DNA of 64,000 nt from Pelagibacteraceae bacterium AG-439-F23. GTDB taxonomy: Bacteria; Pseudomonadota; Alphaproteobacteria; Pelagibacterales; Pelagibacteraceae. The stretch spans positions 37,055-101,054 of the forward strand of contig QCPT01000002.1 of assembly GCA_003212415.1 (NCBI GenBank), written 5' to 3'. Below are positions 49,715 to 58,737 of the stretch, piece after piece; the stretch's first letter is position 1; each line of letters begins with the position of its first letter. The notes beneath the pieces were generated by a model. The model was not told the origin of the DNA. It saw only the letters and a list, made by a program, of their open reading frames with translations, and did not search any database. The translations under genes and the position numbers were made by a program.

Positions 49715-49731
49715 ATTAGAATTATTCTAAT
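49715..49731. promoter_or_regulatory. Perfect Irr-box-like palindrome upstream of the TAXI transporter
   Basis: ATTAGAA-TTA-TTCTAAT, a perfect 7-3-7 inverted repeat sharing TTAGAA...TTCTAA with the katG site. It lies about 45 bp upstream of a TATAAT at 49775-49780. No other gene start is nearby, so the target would be the TAXI receptor gene. Confidence 0.6.
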
Positions 49732-49798
49732 AAACTTCTGGACAATTTAATTAAATTTTGTTTCAATTATTTATTATAATTAACTAAAGAGAGGGAAA

Positions 49799-50803
49799 AT
49801 GAGAAAAATATTATCTACCCTATTAAGTGCTCTGGTACTTTTTGCAGCATTATTTTCATTTAATACTGTTGCTAAATCTGCAGAGTTTTTTACGATAGGA
49901 ACAGGAGGTCCAACTGGAGTATATTTCCAAACTGGTAACGCTATTTGCAAAATGTTGCATAAATCAGCTATAGCTAAAGAGCATGGAAGAAAAAAAGGTA
50001 TAGATAAAGCTTATAGATGTACGGCTCCATCAACTGGAGGTTCTAACTATAATATTGGCCAAATAAAAGAAGGCGAATTTCAATTTGGTGTTGCTCAATC
50101 TGACTGGCAATATCATGCGGTAAATGGTTCTAGCAAATGGGAAGGAAAACAGTTTAAAGGTTTAAGAGCAGTATTTTCTGTTCATAATGAACCTTTCCAA
50201 ATTTGGGCTAGTGCAAAATCTGGTATTTCAGATTTTAGTGGTCTAAAAGGAAAAGTAGTTAACATAGGTAACCCTGGGTCTGGTCAAAGAGGAACTATGG
50301 AAGAGCTTATGAAAGCAATGGGAGTTGATAACAGTTTCTTTAAATCTGTAACTGAATTAACTTCATCAGAACAAGTAAAAGCTTTATGTGATGGTAAAAT
50401 TGATGCTTATGGATATTCTGTTGGATTTCCAAATGGAGCAATGGAGCAAGCAGCTACTTGTGCTGCAAAAGCAAAACCAATTAATTTAACAGGTGGACCT
50501 GTTCAAGGATTAATTGATGGCGCTGATTACTATGCTAAAGCAGTAATTCCAGCAGGCACTTATACTGGGCAAAATTCAGATGCTACTACTTTTGGTGTAA
50601 AAGCAACTGTTGTAACGAGTAATGCCGTTGAAGCAGATCTTGTTTATTTGGTTGTAAAAGCTGTTTTTGAGAACTTTGATGACTTCAGAAAACAACATCC
50701 TGCTTTTGCTCCTCTAAAAAAAGAAGATATGATTGCTGATGGTTTATCGGCTCCTTTGCATGAAGGTGCTAAAAGATATTATAAAGAAGTTGGATTAATG
50801 TAA
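49799..50803 (+). CDS. TAXI-family TRAP transporter solute-binding protein
   Basis: 334 residues. A signal peptide (LLSALVLFAALFSFNTVAKSA) precedes the TAXI signature FFTIGTGGPTGVYFQTGNAICKML and GQIKEGEFQFGVAQSDWQYHA. It binds the solute in the periplasm for the fused permease encoded downstream. The ligand is unknown; TAXI ligands are generally poorly known and include glutamate in one case. It has a strong GAGAGGG ribosome-binding site just before the ATG. A terminator between receptor and permease suggests excess receptor. Confidence 0.94.
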   Translation: MRKILSTLLSALVLFAALFSFNTVAKSAEFFTIGTGGPTGVYFQTGNAICKMLHKSAIAKEHGRKKGIDKAYRCTAPSTGGSNYNIGQIKEGEFQFGVAQSDWQYHAVNGSSKWEGKQFKGLRAVFSVHNEPFQIWASAKSGISDFSGLKGKVVNIGNPGSGQRGTMEELMKAMGVDNSFFKSVTELTSSEQVKALCDGKIDAYGYSVGFPNGAMEQAATCAAKAKPINLTGGPVQGLIDGADYYAKAVIPAGTYTGQNSDATTFGVKATVVTSNAVEADLVYLVVKAVFENFDDFRKQHPAFAPLKKEDMIADGLSAPLHEGAKRYYKEVGLM

Positions 50804-50825
50804 TCTATTTAATATAAACAAATTT

Positions 50826-50861
50826 AAAAAGGCCCAATATATTTGTTGGGCCTTTTTTTTT
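50826..50861 (+). terminator. Intrinsic terminator between TAXI receptor and permease
   Basis: AAAAAGGCCCAA / TTGGGCCTTTTT is a 12-bp perfect stem with an 8-nt loop, ending in nine T residues. The permease starts 21 nt later, so partial read-through would set a receptor-to-permease ratio above one. Confidence 0.93.
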
Positions 50862-50882
50862 GTAGTAATATATCTTTTTTAA

Positions 50883-53204
50883 ATGATTGAAAACAATAGT
50901 GAAAAAATTAAAAGTAAAATCCAGGAAGATTTATCGCCTACTAAAAATTTAACTGGGATACATTTAAAAATTGTTGCAGCTATTGCAATTATTTGGTCTC
51001 TATTTCAACTTTGGTATGCATCTCCTTTTCCGTTTTGGTTTAATATTGGAATGTTCAAAGGTTTGCCAGCAAGAGCCATTCATTTGGGATTTGCTTTGTT
51101 GCTTGCATTTTTAATATTTCCTTATTCAAGAGGAAAAAAAATATCATCAATAGATATATTAATTAGTGCAATAGGAACTTTTTGTTGTCTATACATTTAT
51201 TTTTTTTATGATCAATTGGTTGAAAGAGGAGGCATTCTTTTAAAAATTACGTTAACCGAAAATTTCATAATTCCGGTAGAATTAATAATTGGAATATGTG
51301 GAATTTTAATATTACTTGAAGCGACAAGAAGAGTAATAGGAGTTCCATTAGTAGTAATAGCAATTTGTTTTTTATTATTTTCATATTTTGGAAAATATGC
51401 TCCTGATATGATTTCACATGGAGGTTTATCATTAAAAAGATTAGTGGGATTTCAATGGTTTGATCAAGAAGCTATATTTGGAATTCCAATTGGTGTTTCT
51501 GTTGATTTTATTTTTTTATTTGTCTTATTTGGGGCTCTTTTAGAAACAGCTGGTGGAGGAAAATATTTTTTAGATTTAGCTTTTGCTATGGTTGGAAAAA
51601 TGAGAGGAGGGCCAGCAAAAGCAGCAATCTTAGGCTCTGGTATGACTGGATTAATCTCGGGATCATCGATTGCAAATACCGTAACAACTGGAACTTTTAC
51701 AATTCCAATAATGAAAAAAACTGGTTTTTCAAAAGAAAAAGCGGGAGCCATAGAAGTTTCATCATCAGTTAACGGCCAAATTATGCCTCCAGTTATGGGC
51801 GCCGCAGCATTTGTAATGGCAAGTTTTATCGGAGTAACATACTTTGAAGTTGTTAAGCATGCATTTTTGCCAGCAATTATTTCTTATATTGCATTGTTTT
51901 ATATTTCTCATTTAGAAGCACTAAAACTAAATCTTAAAGGAATGGATGATGAAGACGTTCCCAATTTAAAAAAAATTTTTTTTTCGGGACTTCATTTTTT
52001 AATACCAATTTTTGTTTTAATTTACTTGTTAGTTTATATGAGATTTACAGCTTCATATTCAATTTTTTATGCAACTTTATCTCTAATTTTTGTAAATTTG
52101 ATAAACAAAATTATAAAAGAAAAAGATTTTAAATATTCTTTAATAAACTGGTTTAATCAAACAATTGTTGGATTTGAAAAAGGTGCTATTAATATGGTTG
52201 GCGTAGGTATTGCTATTGCTACAGCAGGAGTAATAGTTGGTGCAGTTGGATCAACTGGTTTAAGTACCAACTTAATCATTGTTATAGAGTCAATTGCTAA
52301 AGACAATGTGATAATTCTTTTATTTTTAACTATAATTTTGTGTTTATTGTTAGGAATGGGTCTACCGACTACTGCGAATTATGTTGTTGTTGCATCATTA
52401 ATGGCAACTGTTTTAGTTGATGTAGGTAATGCTTCTGGTTTTATTTTTCCACTTATAGCAGTTCATTTGTTTGTTTTTTATTTTGGACTAATGGCCGACG
52501 TAACACCTCCAGTGGGGCTTGCATCATATGCGGCAGCAGCAATATCAGGAGGGGATCCACTTAGAACTGGTGCCCAAGCATTTTGGTATAGCCTTAGAAC
52601 TGGAATTCTTCCAATTGTATTTTTGTTTAATCATGAATTACTATTAATAGGTATTGAAAATATATGGCATGCACTTTTAGTAATTGCAACTTCCTTAATT
52701 GGTATTTTAATATTTACAGCCGCAACACAAGGATGGTTTATTAATAAACTAAGATGGTATGAAATAATTATTTTTCTTGTAATTTCAATTTCATTTCTTT
52801 CTCCAGAATTTGTTTTAAATAAATTTTATCCTAAATATAATTATCTAGAATTAGATAAAATTCAAAATATAAAATTAGATCCAAAAAAAGAAGTAAGAAT
52901 AAAAGTTACAAGAGTAAGTGAATATGGAGAAAGGTACAAATTGTTTTTGATAGAAAAAAATACTTTTGATAATCAATATAATTTAGAAGAATACGGAATT
53001 AATTTGATAAATGATGAAGATAAAATTTTAGTTGATACTATAAAATGGAATGGAAATGCAAAAAAAGCTGGAATTGAAATGGGAGATTATATTACTGAAT
53101 TTAAAATCGAAAACTCAAATAGACCAAACAAAAAATTAGTATATCCAATTGCGCTATTATTATTATTAGTTTTTGGGTATCTAAATAAAAGAAGAACTAT
53201 CTAA
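50883..53204 (+). CDS. TRAP transporter fused permease (small and large membrane parts)
   Basis: 773 residues. The N-terminal part is a four-helix DctQ-like region and the middle a DctM-like region with about 12 helices. Typical motifs are GGGKYFLDLAFAMVGKMRGGPAKAA, SGSSIANTVTTGTFTIP, NGQIMPPVMGAAAFVMA and LGMGLPTTANYVVVASL. The C-terminal 110 residues form an extra PDZ-like DUF3394-type domain ending in a last helix. It works with the upstream TAXI receptor and uses an ion gradient. It meets the thioesterase gene tail-to-tail. Confidence 0.94.
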   Translation: MIENNSEKIKSKIQEDLSPTKNLTGIHLKIVAAIAIIWSLFQLWYASPFPFWFNIGMFKGLPARAIHLGFALLLAFLIFPYSRGKKISSIDILISAIGTFCCLYIYFFYDQLVERGGILLKITLTENFIIPVELIIGICGILILLEATRRVIGVPLVVIAICFLLFSYFGKYAPDMISHGGLSLKRLVGFQWFDQEAIFGIPIGVSVDFIFLFVLFGALLETAGGGKYFLDLAFAMVGKMRGGPAKAAILGSGMTGLISGSSIANTVTTGTFTIPIMKKTGFSKEKAGAIEVSSSVNGQIMPPVMGAAAFVMASFIGVTYFEVVKHAFLPAIISYIALFYISHLEALKLNLKGMDDEDVPNLKKIFFSGLHFLIPIFVLIYLLVYMRFTASYSIFYATLSLIFVNLINKIIKEKDFKYSLINWFNQTIVGFEKGAINMVGVGIAIATAGVIVGAVGSTGLSTNLIIVIESIAKDNVIILLFLTIILCLLLGMGLPTTANYVVVASLMATVLVDVGNASGFIFPLIAVHLFVFYFGLMADVTPPVGLASYAAAAISGGDPLRTGAQAFWYSLRTGILPIVFLFNHELLLIGIENIWHALLVIATSLIGILIFTAATQGWFINKLRWYEIIIFLVISISFLSPEFVLNKFYPKYNYLELDKIQNIKLDPKKEVRIKVTRVSEYGERYKLFLIEKNTFDNQYNLEEYGINLINDEDKILVDTIKWNGNAKKAGIEMGDYITEFKIENSNRPNKKLVYPIALLLLLVFGYLNKRRTI

Positions 53205-53626
53205 CCGCCAAATCCAGCATTGGGTAGAGGTTTTTTTAAAATTTTCCATATACCCGAAGCGGTAGCAATTAGTTTCCCTTTGCTCTCTAAATGACAAATT
53301 AAGAAAACCATACTATTTGTTACTTTTTGAATTTTTGTAAATCCAATAATTTCATCTCCTAATATTGTTGAACCTATAAATTTTATATCTAGGGAAATTG
53401 TAACACATGGTTTACCATTAGTTGATCTATGAGCTCCAGTGCCCGCTCCAGCATCAATAATGGAAGCTATATAACCACCGTGAGTAATTCCTGCCATATT
53501 TAAATGATTTTTATCTATTTTAGTTTTGAATTCGTACTCATTTTTAGAAATCTCTCTAAATAATAATCCACCGTTATGTTTCATATATCCAGACTTGGTA
53601 CTTAATTGTTCAAATTTTTTTTTCAT
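53201..53626 (-). CDS. PaaI-type hotdog thioesterase
   Basis: 141 residues from the ATG at 53626. The track start at 53671 is a TTG with a non-conserved extension. The hotdog domain has the motif NMAGITHGGYIASIIDAGAGTGAH, then CVTISLDIKFIGS and GEIIGFTKI-like strands. The family hydrolyses acyl-CoA thioesters; the substrate is unknown. The gene is monocistronic and precedes tRNA-Arg on the same strand. Confidence 0.85.
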   Translation of the reverse strand: MKKKFEQLSTKSGYMKHNGGLLFREISKNEYEFKTKIDKNHLNMAGITHGGYIASIIDAGAGTGAHRSTNGKPCVTISLDIKFIGSTILGDEIIGFTKIQKVTNSMVFLICHLESKGKLIATASGIWKILKKPLPNAGFGG

Positions 53627-53719
53627 TAGATTGATATTGTAATTAGAACTAATAATATCGACGCTATACAAAAAAAATAAATTACAGATTTTTGTAAAGA
53701 TATCTTCATTTTACCTCTT

Positions 53720-53796
53720 TGGTGCGCCTGCTAGGAGTTGAACCCAGAACCTCCTGGTCCGTAGCCAAGCGCTCTATCCAATTGAGCTACAGGCGC
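53720..53796 (-). tRNA. tRNA-Arg (ACG)
   Basis: On the minus strand the acceptor is GCGCCTG / CAGGCGC (7 bp), the D stem GCTC/GAGC, and the anticodon stem CTTGG/CCAGG with loop CTACGGA. This gives anticodon ACG, read as ICG after deamination. The T arm is CTGGGTTCAACTCCTAG and the CCA end is encoded (53720-53722). Confidence 0.97.
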
Positions 53797-53812
53797 AAAA
53801 TATTAAATTTTA

Positions 53813-53832
53813 TTACATTATTTTTAATGTAA
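53813..53832. promoter_or_regulatory. Perfect inverted repeat upstream of aceE
   Basis: TTACATTA-TTTT-TAATGTAA, 8-4-8, between tRNA-Arg and aceE. It lies about 27-46 bp before the aceE -10 (TATAAT, 53859-53864), so it could be an operator around or just upstream of the -35 region. It could also relate to the tRNA promoter on the other strand. Confidence 0.5.
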
Positions 53833-53875
53833 ATTCATATTTTAGCAATTATTGTGTATATAATAGTCTTTATAA

Positions 53876-56800
53876 ATGAGTTCAAAATTATTAATTCCAG
53901 ATATAGGCGATTTTGACAATGTTGAGATAATAGAAATATTGGTAAAAAAAGGTCAAAAAATCAATAAAAACGATCCAGTAGTAACATTGGAAAGTGATAA
54001 ATCTAGCGTAGAGGTTCCATCAAGTCACGAAGGTCAAGTTGAAAGTATTAACGTCAAAATAGGCGATAAAGTTTCTAAGGGAGATTTAATATTAACTTTA
54101 TCTTCAAACGAAGAAAAAAGTAATGAAAAAATACCGCCGGTTACGGAAAAAATAATTCAAGAAGCTGAAAGCTCAATAGATCAAACTGACGATGTAATTG
54201 AAACAGAAGATAAAAAAATTAAATCAAAAAAATTAAAAGAAGAAGTTAAAATTGTAGCTAACAATAAGGACATTGATCCACTTGAAACAAAAGATTGGCT
54301 AGATTCTATTTCTGCTGTTCTAGAAAAAGATGGAAAACAAAGAGCGCAATTTTTATTAAAAGAATTAATTGAACATTCATATAAAGAAGGATCAGATTTA
54401 GCTCTTTCTAGAAATACTCCTTATATAAATACTATATCTCCAGAGGAGGAAGCAAAGTCTCCTGGAGACCAAAACATAGAACGTAAGTTAAGATCTTTCA
54501 TTAGATGGAATGCTGCAGCTATGGTTGTCAGAGCCAATAAAAAATTTCCAGAATTAGGCGGCCATATAGGAACTTTTGCATCTGCAGCTACTTTATATGA
54601 TGTGGGAATGAATCATTTTTGGAGAGCAAAAAACAATAAATTTGGAGGGGATTTAATTTATTTTCAAGGACATAGTGCACCAGGAATGTACGCGAGAGCT
54701 TTTTTAGAAGGAAGGCTAAGCAAAAAACAATTAGATAGTTTTAGACAAGAGGTAAAACACGGAGGACTTTCATCTTATCCTCATCCATGGTTAATGCCAA
54801 ATTTTTGGCAATTCCCAACTGTTTCAATGGGAATAGGACCAATGTTAGCAATTTATCAAGCTAGATTCATGAAATATTTAATCAATAGAGGATTAATGAA
54901 AGATGAAGGTAGAAAAGTTTGGTGTTTTCTGGGAGATGGGGAAATGGATGAACCCGAGTCACTCGGTGCGATTGGTTTAGCGGCTAGAGAAAATTTAGAC
55001 AATCTCATATTTGTGGTTAATTGTAATTTGCAAAGATTAGATGGACCGGTTAGAGGGAATGGAAAAATAATTCAAGAACTAGAAGGTATTTTTAGAGGCG
55101 CAGGGTGGAATGTTATAAAAGTAATTTGGGGCTCTTATTGGGATTCATTATTAGCAAATGATAAAACTGGTCATCTTATAAAAATAATGAATGAAACAGT
55201 TGATGGTGAATATCAAGCTTTTAAAGCGAGAAATGGATTATACGTTAGAGAAAAATTTTTTGGTAAATATCCAGAAACTCTAGAATTAGTTTCAACAATG
55301 TCTGATAAAGATATTTGGAGATTAAATCGTGGCGGACATGATCCTCACAAAGTTTATGCGGCTTATGATAAGGCTGTTAAAAACACTGACAGCCCAACAA
55401 TTATTATTGCTAAAACAATTAAAGGATATGGCATGGGAAAAACTGGAGAGAGTGTAAACACTACCCACCAACAAAAGAAACTAGATGTAGATGATTTGTT
55501 ATATTACCGAGATAGATTTGATGTTCCATTAAACGACGAACAAGTTAAAAATATTGAATATTTCAAACCAGATGAAAATTCTGAAGAAATCAAATATCTA
55601 AAAGAGAGAAGAATGAAGTTAGGAGGCTTCATACCTGAAAGAACTTCCTATTCAAAACCTATTAAAACTCCAAGTAAAGATATTTTTGATTTTATGAAAG
55701 TTTCAACTGGCGATAAAGAGATGTCCACAACTATGGCCCTGGTTAGAATTTTAACTAATTTATTAAGAGATAAAAATGTTGCTCCAAAATTAGTTCCTAT
55801 TATTCCAGATGAAGCAAGAACTTTTGGAATGGAAGGATTTTTTCAAAAGATCGGAATTTATGCACATGAAGGTCAAAAATATGAGCCAGAAGATTCTGCG
55901 CAACTTTCTTCATATAAAGAAGAAAAAAGCGGACAGGTTTTAGAAGAAGGAATTACAGAATCAGGATCAATGTCATCTTGGATAGCTGCAGGAACATCTT
56001 ATACGAACCACGATATTGAAATGATACCAATATATTTATTTTATTCTATGTTTGGGTTTCAAAGAATTGGAGATTTTGCATGGGCTGCAGGAGATAGTCA
56101 AACAAGAGGTTTTCTAATTGGCGCTACAGCTGGAAGGACAACTTTAGCAGGAGAAGGTTTACAGCACCAAGATGGCCATAGTCATATAATTTCCTCAACT
56201 ATACCAAATTGTATTTCTTATGATCCAACTTTTCATTATGAGTTGGCTGTAATTTTCAGAGAAGGACTTAGAAGAATGCACGAAAAAAATGAAAATATTT
56301 TTTACTATATTACAACTATGAACGAAAATTATCCTCATCCAGAAATACCAAAAGAAAAAAATTGTGAGGAAGGAATTTTAAAAGGCATGTATAAAATTAA
56401 AGAATATTCTAAATATAAAAAGATCAAGATTCAGCTATTAGGTTCTGGAGCTATTTTAAGAGAAATGATGGTAGCAGCTGAGGTTTTACAGAATGAATAC
56501 CAAATTGATAGTGAAATATGGAGCGTAACTAGCTTTAGCGAATTAAGAAGAGATGGTTTAGAGGTTGAAAGATATAACTTATTAAATCCAACAGAAGAAA
56601 AAAAAATTACATATCTTGAAAAATGTTTAGGTAAAACCGAAGGCCCAATTTTAGCAGCGTCAGATTATATGAGAATGAATTCTGATCAAATTAGGCCTTA
56701 TATATCAAAGAGTTTTTATTCACTAGGCACAGATGGTTATGGAAGAAGTGATACAAGAAAAAATTTAAGAAAATTTTTTGAAGTGGACAAGCAACATATA

Positions 56801-56917
56801 GTTACATATGGACTAAGTGTTTTAGCCAAAGAACAATTAATTGCATCCAAATATGCCGAAGAAGCAATAAAAAAATACAATATTGATAAAAATAAACCAA
56901 TGCCTACAAAATTATAA
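53876..56917 (+). CDS. aceE: Pyruvate dehydrogenase E1 (AceE type) with N-terminal lipoyl domain
   Basis: 1013 residues, about 125 longer than usual AceE. Residues 1-77 are a lipoyl domain: LLIPDIGDFDNVEIIEILVKK, lipoylation site VTLESDKSSVEVPSS with K42, and GDKVSKGDLILTL. A charged linker (about 78-132) follows. A complete homodimeric E1 comes next, with GHIGTFASAATLYDVGMNHFW, the thiamine-diphosphate motif GDGEMDEPES ... VVNCNLQRLDGPVRGNG, and GLQHQDGHSH. It decarboxylates pyruvate and reductively acetylates lipoyl groups. The adjacent E2 has no lipoyl domain, so the complex appears to carry its swinging arm on E1. -10 TATAAT lies 12 nt before the ATG. Confidence 0.96.
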   Translation: MSSKLLIPDIGDFDNVEIIEILVKKGQKINKNDPVVTLESDKSSVEVPSSHEGQVESINVKIGDKVSKGDLILTLSSNEEKSNEKIPPVTEKIIQEAESSIDQTDDVIETEDKKIKSKKLKEEVKIVANNKDIDPLETKDWLDSISAVLEKDGKQRAQFLLKELIEHSYKEGSDLALSRNTPYINTISPEEEAKSPGDQNIERKLRSFIRWNAAAMVVRANKKFPELGGHIGTFASAATLYDVGMNHFWRAKNNKFGGDLIYFQGHSAPGMYARAFLEGRLSKKQLDSFRQEVKHGGLSSYPHPWLMPNFWQFPTVSMGIGPMLAIYQARFMKYLINRGLMKDEGRKVWCFLGDGEMDEPESLGAIGLAARENLDNLIFVVNCNLQRLDGPVRGNGKIIQELEGIFRGAGWNVIKVIWGSYWDSLLANDKTGHLIKIMNETVDGEYQAFKARNGLYVREKFFGKYPETLELVSTMSDKDIWRLNRGGHDPHKVYAAYDKAVKNTDSPTIIIAKTIKGYGMGKTGESVNTTHQQKKLDVDDLLYYRDRFDVPLNDEQVKNIEYFKPDENSEEIKYLKERRMKLGGFIPERTSYSKPIKTPSKDIFDFMKVSTGDKEMSTTMALVRILTNLLRDKNVAPKLVPIIPDEARTFGMEGFFQKIGIYAHEGQKYEPEDSAQLSSYKEEKSGQVLEEGITESGSMSSWIAAGTSYTNHDIEMIPIYLFYSMFGFQRIGDFAWAAGDSQTRGFLIGATAGRTTLAGEGLQHQDGHSHIISSTIPNCISYDPTFHYELAVIFREGLRRMHEKNENIFYYITTMNENYPHPEIPKEKNCEEGILKGMYKIKEYSKYKKIKIQLLGSGAILREMMVAAEVLQNEYQIDSEIWSVTSFSELRRDGLEVERYNLLNPTEEKKITYLEKCLGKTEGPILAASDYMRMNSDQIRPYISKSFYSLGTDGYGRSDTRKNLRKFFEVDKQHIVTYGLSVLAKEQLIASKYAEEAIKKYNIDKNKPMPTKL

Positions 56918-56918
56918 A

Positions 56919-57836
56919 ATGAATGATTTAGCTGATAAAAACAATCAAAATGTTTTAGCTAGTCCAAAAGCTAGAAAATTTGCGAGAGAATTAGGCATTA
57001 ATGTTAAAGATGTTTCTGGCAGTGAAAGATTAGGAAGAGTAATCGAAAAAGATATAAAAGAATTTATTTCTTCAAAAATAAGTAAAAAAGAAAATATTAA
57101 AATAAATAACGAATATAAACACTCAGAATTTGGTAAGGTTGAAATTCAAGAAATACCAAGAATAAAAAGAATAGCTGCACCACATTTAGTTAATTCGTGG
57201 AAAAATATTCCACATGTTACTAACCATGATGAAGCTGATATTACTGAAATGGAAGAATTTAGAAGTTCTTTAAAAGATATATATACAGGAGAAAAAAAAA
57301 AAATTACTCCATTAGCTTTTATAATTAAAGCGGTAGTATCTTCTCTGAAAAATTTTCCAAGTTTTAATTCTTCTATTGATGATATAGAAAATGGAAAAAT
57401 TACTATGAAAAAATATTATCATATTGGAATTGCTGTAGATACTTCTCATGGTTTAATGGTACCTAAAATTAGAAATGTAGATAAAAAAAACATCAATCAA
57501 ATAAGTAAAGAATTAAAAAAAGTTAGCGAAGATTGTAGAAATTTAAAAATAGATAAAAAAGAATTTTTTGGAGGATCAATTACAATAACTAGTTTGGGTG
57601 GTATTGGTGGATCTTTTTTTACACCAATTATAAATTATCCAGAAGTAGCAATATTAGGTATTGGAAGATCATATAAGAAACAATTATTTATAAATGGAAA
57701 ATTTATAACTCGCACTGTATTGCCACTTTCTTTATCTTATGATCATAGAATTATAGATGGCGCTGAAGCTGCTAGATTTAATAATGATTTAAAAGATAAT
57801 CTTGGAAGTAATTTTGCTTATAAATTAGCAATTTAA
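56919..57836 (+). CDS. aceF: Dihydrolipoamide acetyltransferase (PDH E2) lacking a lipoyl domain
   Basis: 305 residues from the ATG at 56919, 1 nt after the aceE stop. The track start at 56883 lies inside aceE. Residues about 11-49 form the peripheral-subunit-binding domain (VLASPKARKFARELGI ... GRVIEKDIKEFI). The rest is the catalytic acetyltransferase core with LSYDHRIIDGAEAARF as the active-site His/Asp block. No lipoyl domain precedes the binding domain; E. coli AceF has three and most alphaproteobacterial E2s have one. It is AceF-like and paired with the lipoylated AceE upstream. Confidence 0.94.
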   Translation: MNDLADKNNQNVLASPKARKFARELGINVKDVSGSERLGRVIEKDIKEFISSKISKKENIKINNEYKHSEFGKVEIQEIPRIKRIAAPHLVNSWKNIPHVTNHDEADITEMEEFRSSLKDIYTGEKKKITPLAFIIKAVVSSLKNFPSFNSSIDDIENGKITMKKYYHIGIAVDTSHGLMVPKIRNVDKKNINQISKELKKVSEDCRNLKIDKKEFFGGSITITSLGGIGGSFFTPIINYPEVAILGIGRSYKKQLFINGKFITRTVLPLSLSYDHRIIDGAEAARFNNDLKDNLGSNFAYKLAI

Positions 57837-57840
57837 TTAA

Positions 57841-58737
57841 ATGTCAAAATCTACTTCAATATTCAGTGCTTTAATTTGCACTCTTATATGGGGAACTACA
57901 TTTATAGCACAGGATACGGGAATGAAAGTTATAGGACCATATGTATTTAATGGTGTAAGGTTTTTTGTGGGGTTTTTGACATTAATTCCTTTTTATTTTT
58001 TGTTAGAAAAAAAAAATACCTATAAAGAAGTTTCTAAAGATCAAAAAAAATTTATTTATCTATCAATATTAATTGGTTTATTTTTATTTTTAGGAACACT
58101 TTTTCAACAAGTGGCTTTATTGTATACTGATGTTGCAAACGCTGCATTTTTCACGATTTTTTATGTTCCAATGGTTCCAATAATTGTTTTTTTTCTATTT
58201 AAAAAAAATATTCATTGGAGTGTATGGCCTTCAGTAATTTTATGTGTAATGGGAGGGTATTTGCTTACAAATTTTCATGATGCAACAGTTAGATTAGGAG
58301 ATACACTTGTAATTTTGGGAGCAATATTTTGGAGTCTTCATATAATTTTTATCGGTAAAATTATAAAAGAGTTTAACGCGCCTATATTGATAGGATTGAT
58401 TCAAACTATAATAGTATCACTTTGCTCAATTATTCTAGCAATTGCTTTTGAAGATATTATTATAAAAAATATATTGGAGCAAAAAATTCAAATTCTTTAT
58501 GCGGGTATATTATCAGGTGGAATTGCTTTCGTTTTGCAAATTTATGCACAAAAAAATATATCACCAGCTCCTGCCGCTATTATTTTTTCTTTAGAGGGTG
58601 TTTTTGCTACTATTGCAGCTTGGATTATTTTGAGTCAAATATTAAATATAAACAACATTCTGGGTTGTGTTTTTATTCTAGTAGGTGTTTTATTTTCTCA
58701 ATTACTACCTGAAATGAAATTATCTAAGAATAAATAA
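57841..58737 (+). CDS. DMT-superfamily (EamA) transporter
   Basis: 298 residues with ten hydrophobic segments and two EamA repeats: LICTLIWGTTFIAQDTGMKVIGPYVFNGVRFF near the start and LGAIFWSLHIIFIGKI in the second. It exports or imports small metabolites; the substrate is unknown. It lies 4 nt after aceF, so it may belong to the same transcript. It overlaps uppP tail-to-tail by 14 bp. Confidence 0.9.
   Translation: MSKSTSIFSALICTLIWGTTFIAQDTGMKVIGPYVFNGVRFFVGFLTLIPFYFLLEKKNTYKEVSKDQKKFIYLSILIGLFLFLGTLFQQVALLYTDVANAAFFTIFYVPMVPIIVFFLFKKNIHWSVWPSVILCVMGGYLLTNFHDATVRLGDTLVILGAIFWSLHIIFIGKIIKEFNAPILIGLIQTIIVSLCSIILAIAFEDIIIKNILEQKIQILYAGILSGGIAFVLQIYAQKNISPAPAAIIFSLEGVFATIAAWIILSQILNINNILGCVFILVGVLFSQLLPEMKLSKNK

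Noticed and set aside
56883-56918. aceF start inside aceE
   Set aside because: The first 12 residues are an out-of-frame reading of the aceE end. The ATG at 56919 lies 1 nt after the aceE stop, and neither start adds a lipoyl domain.
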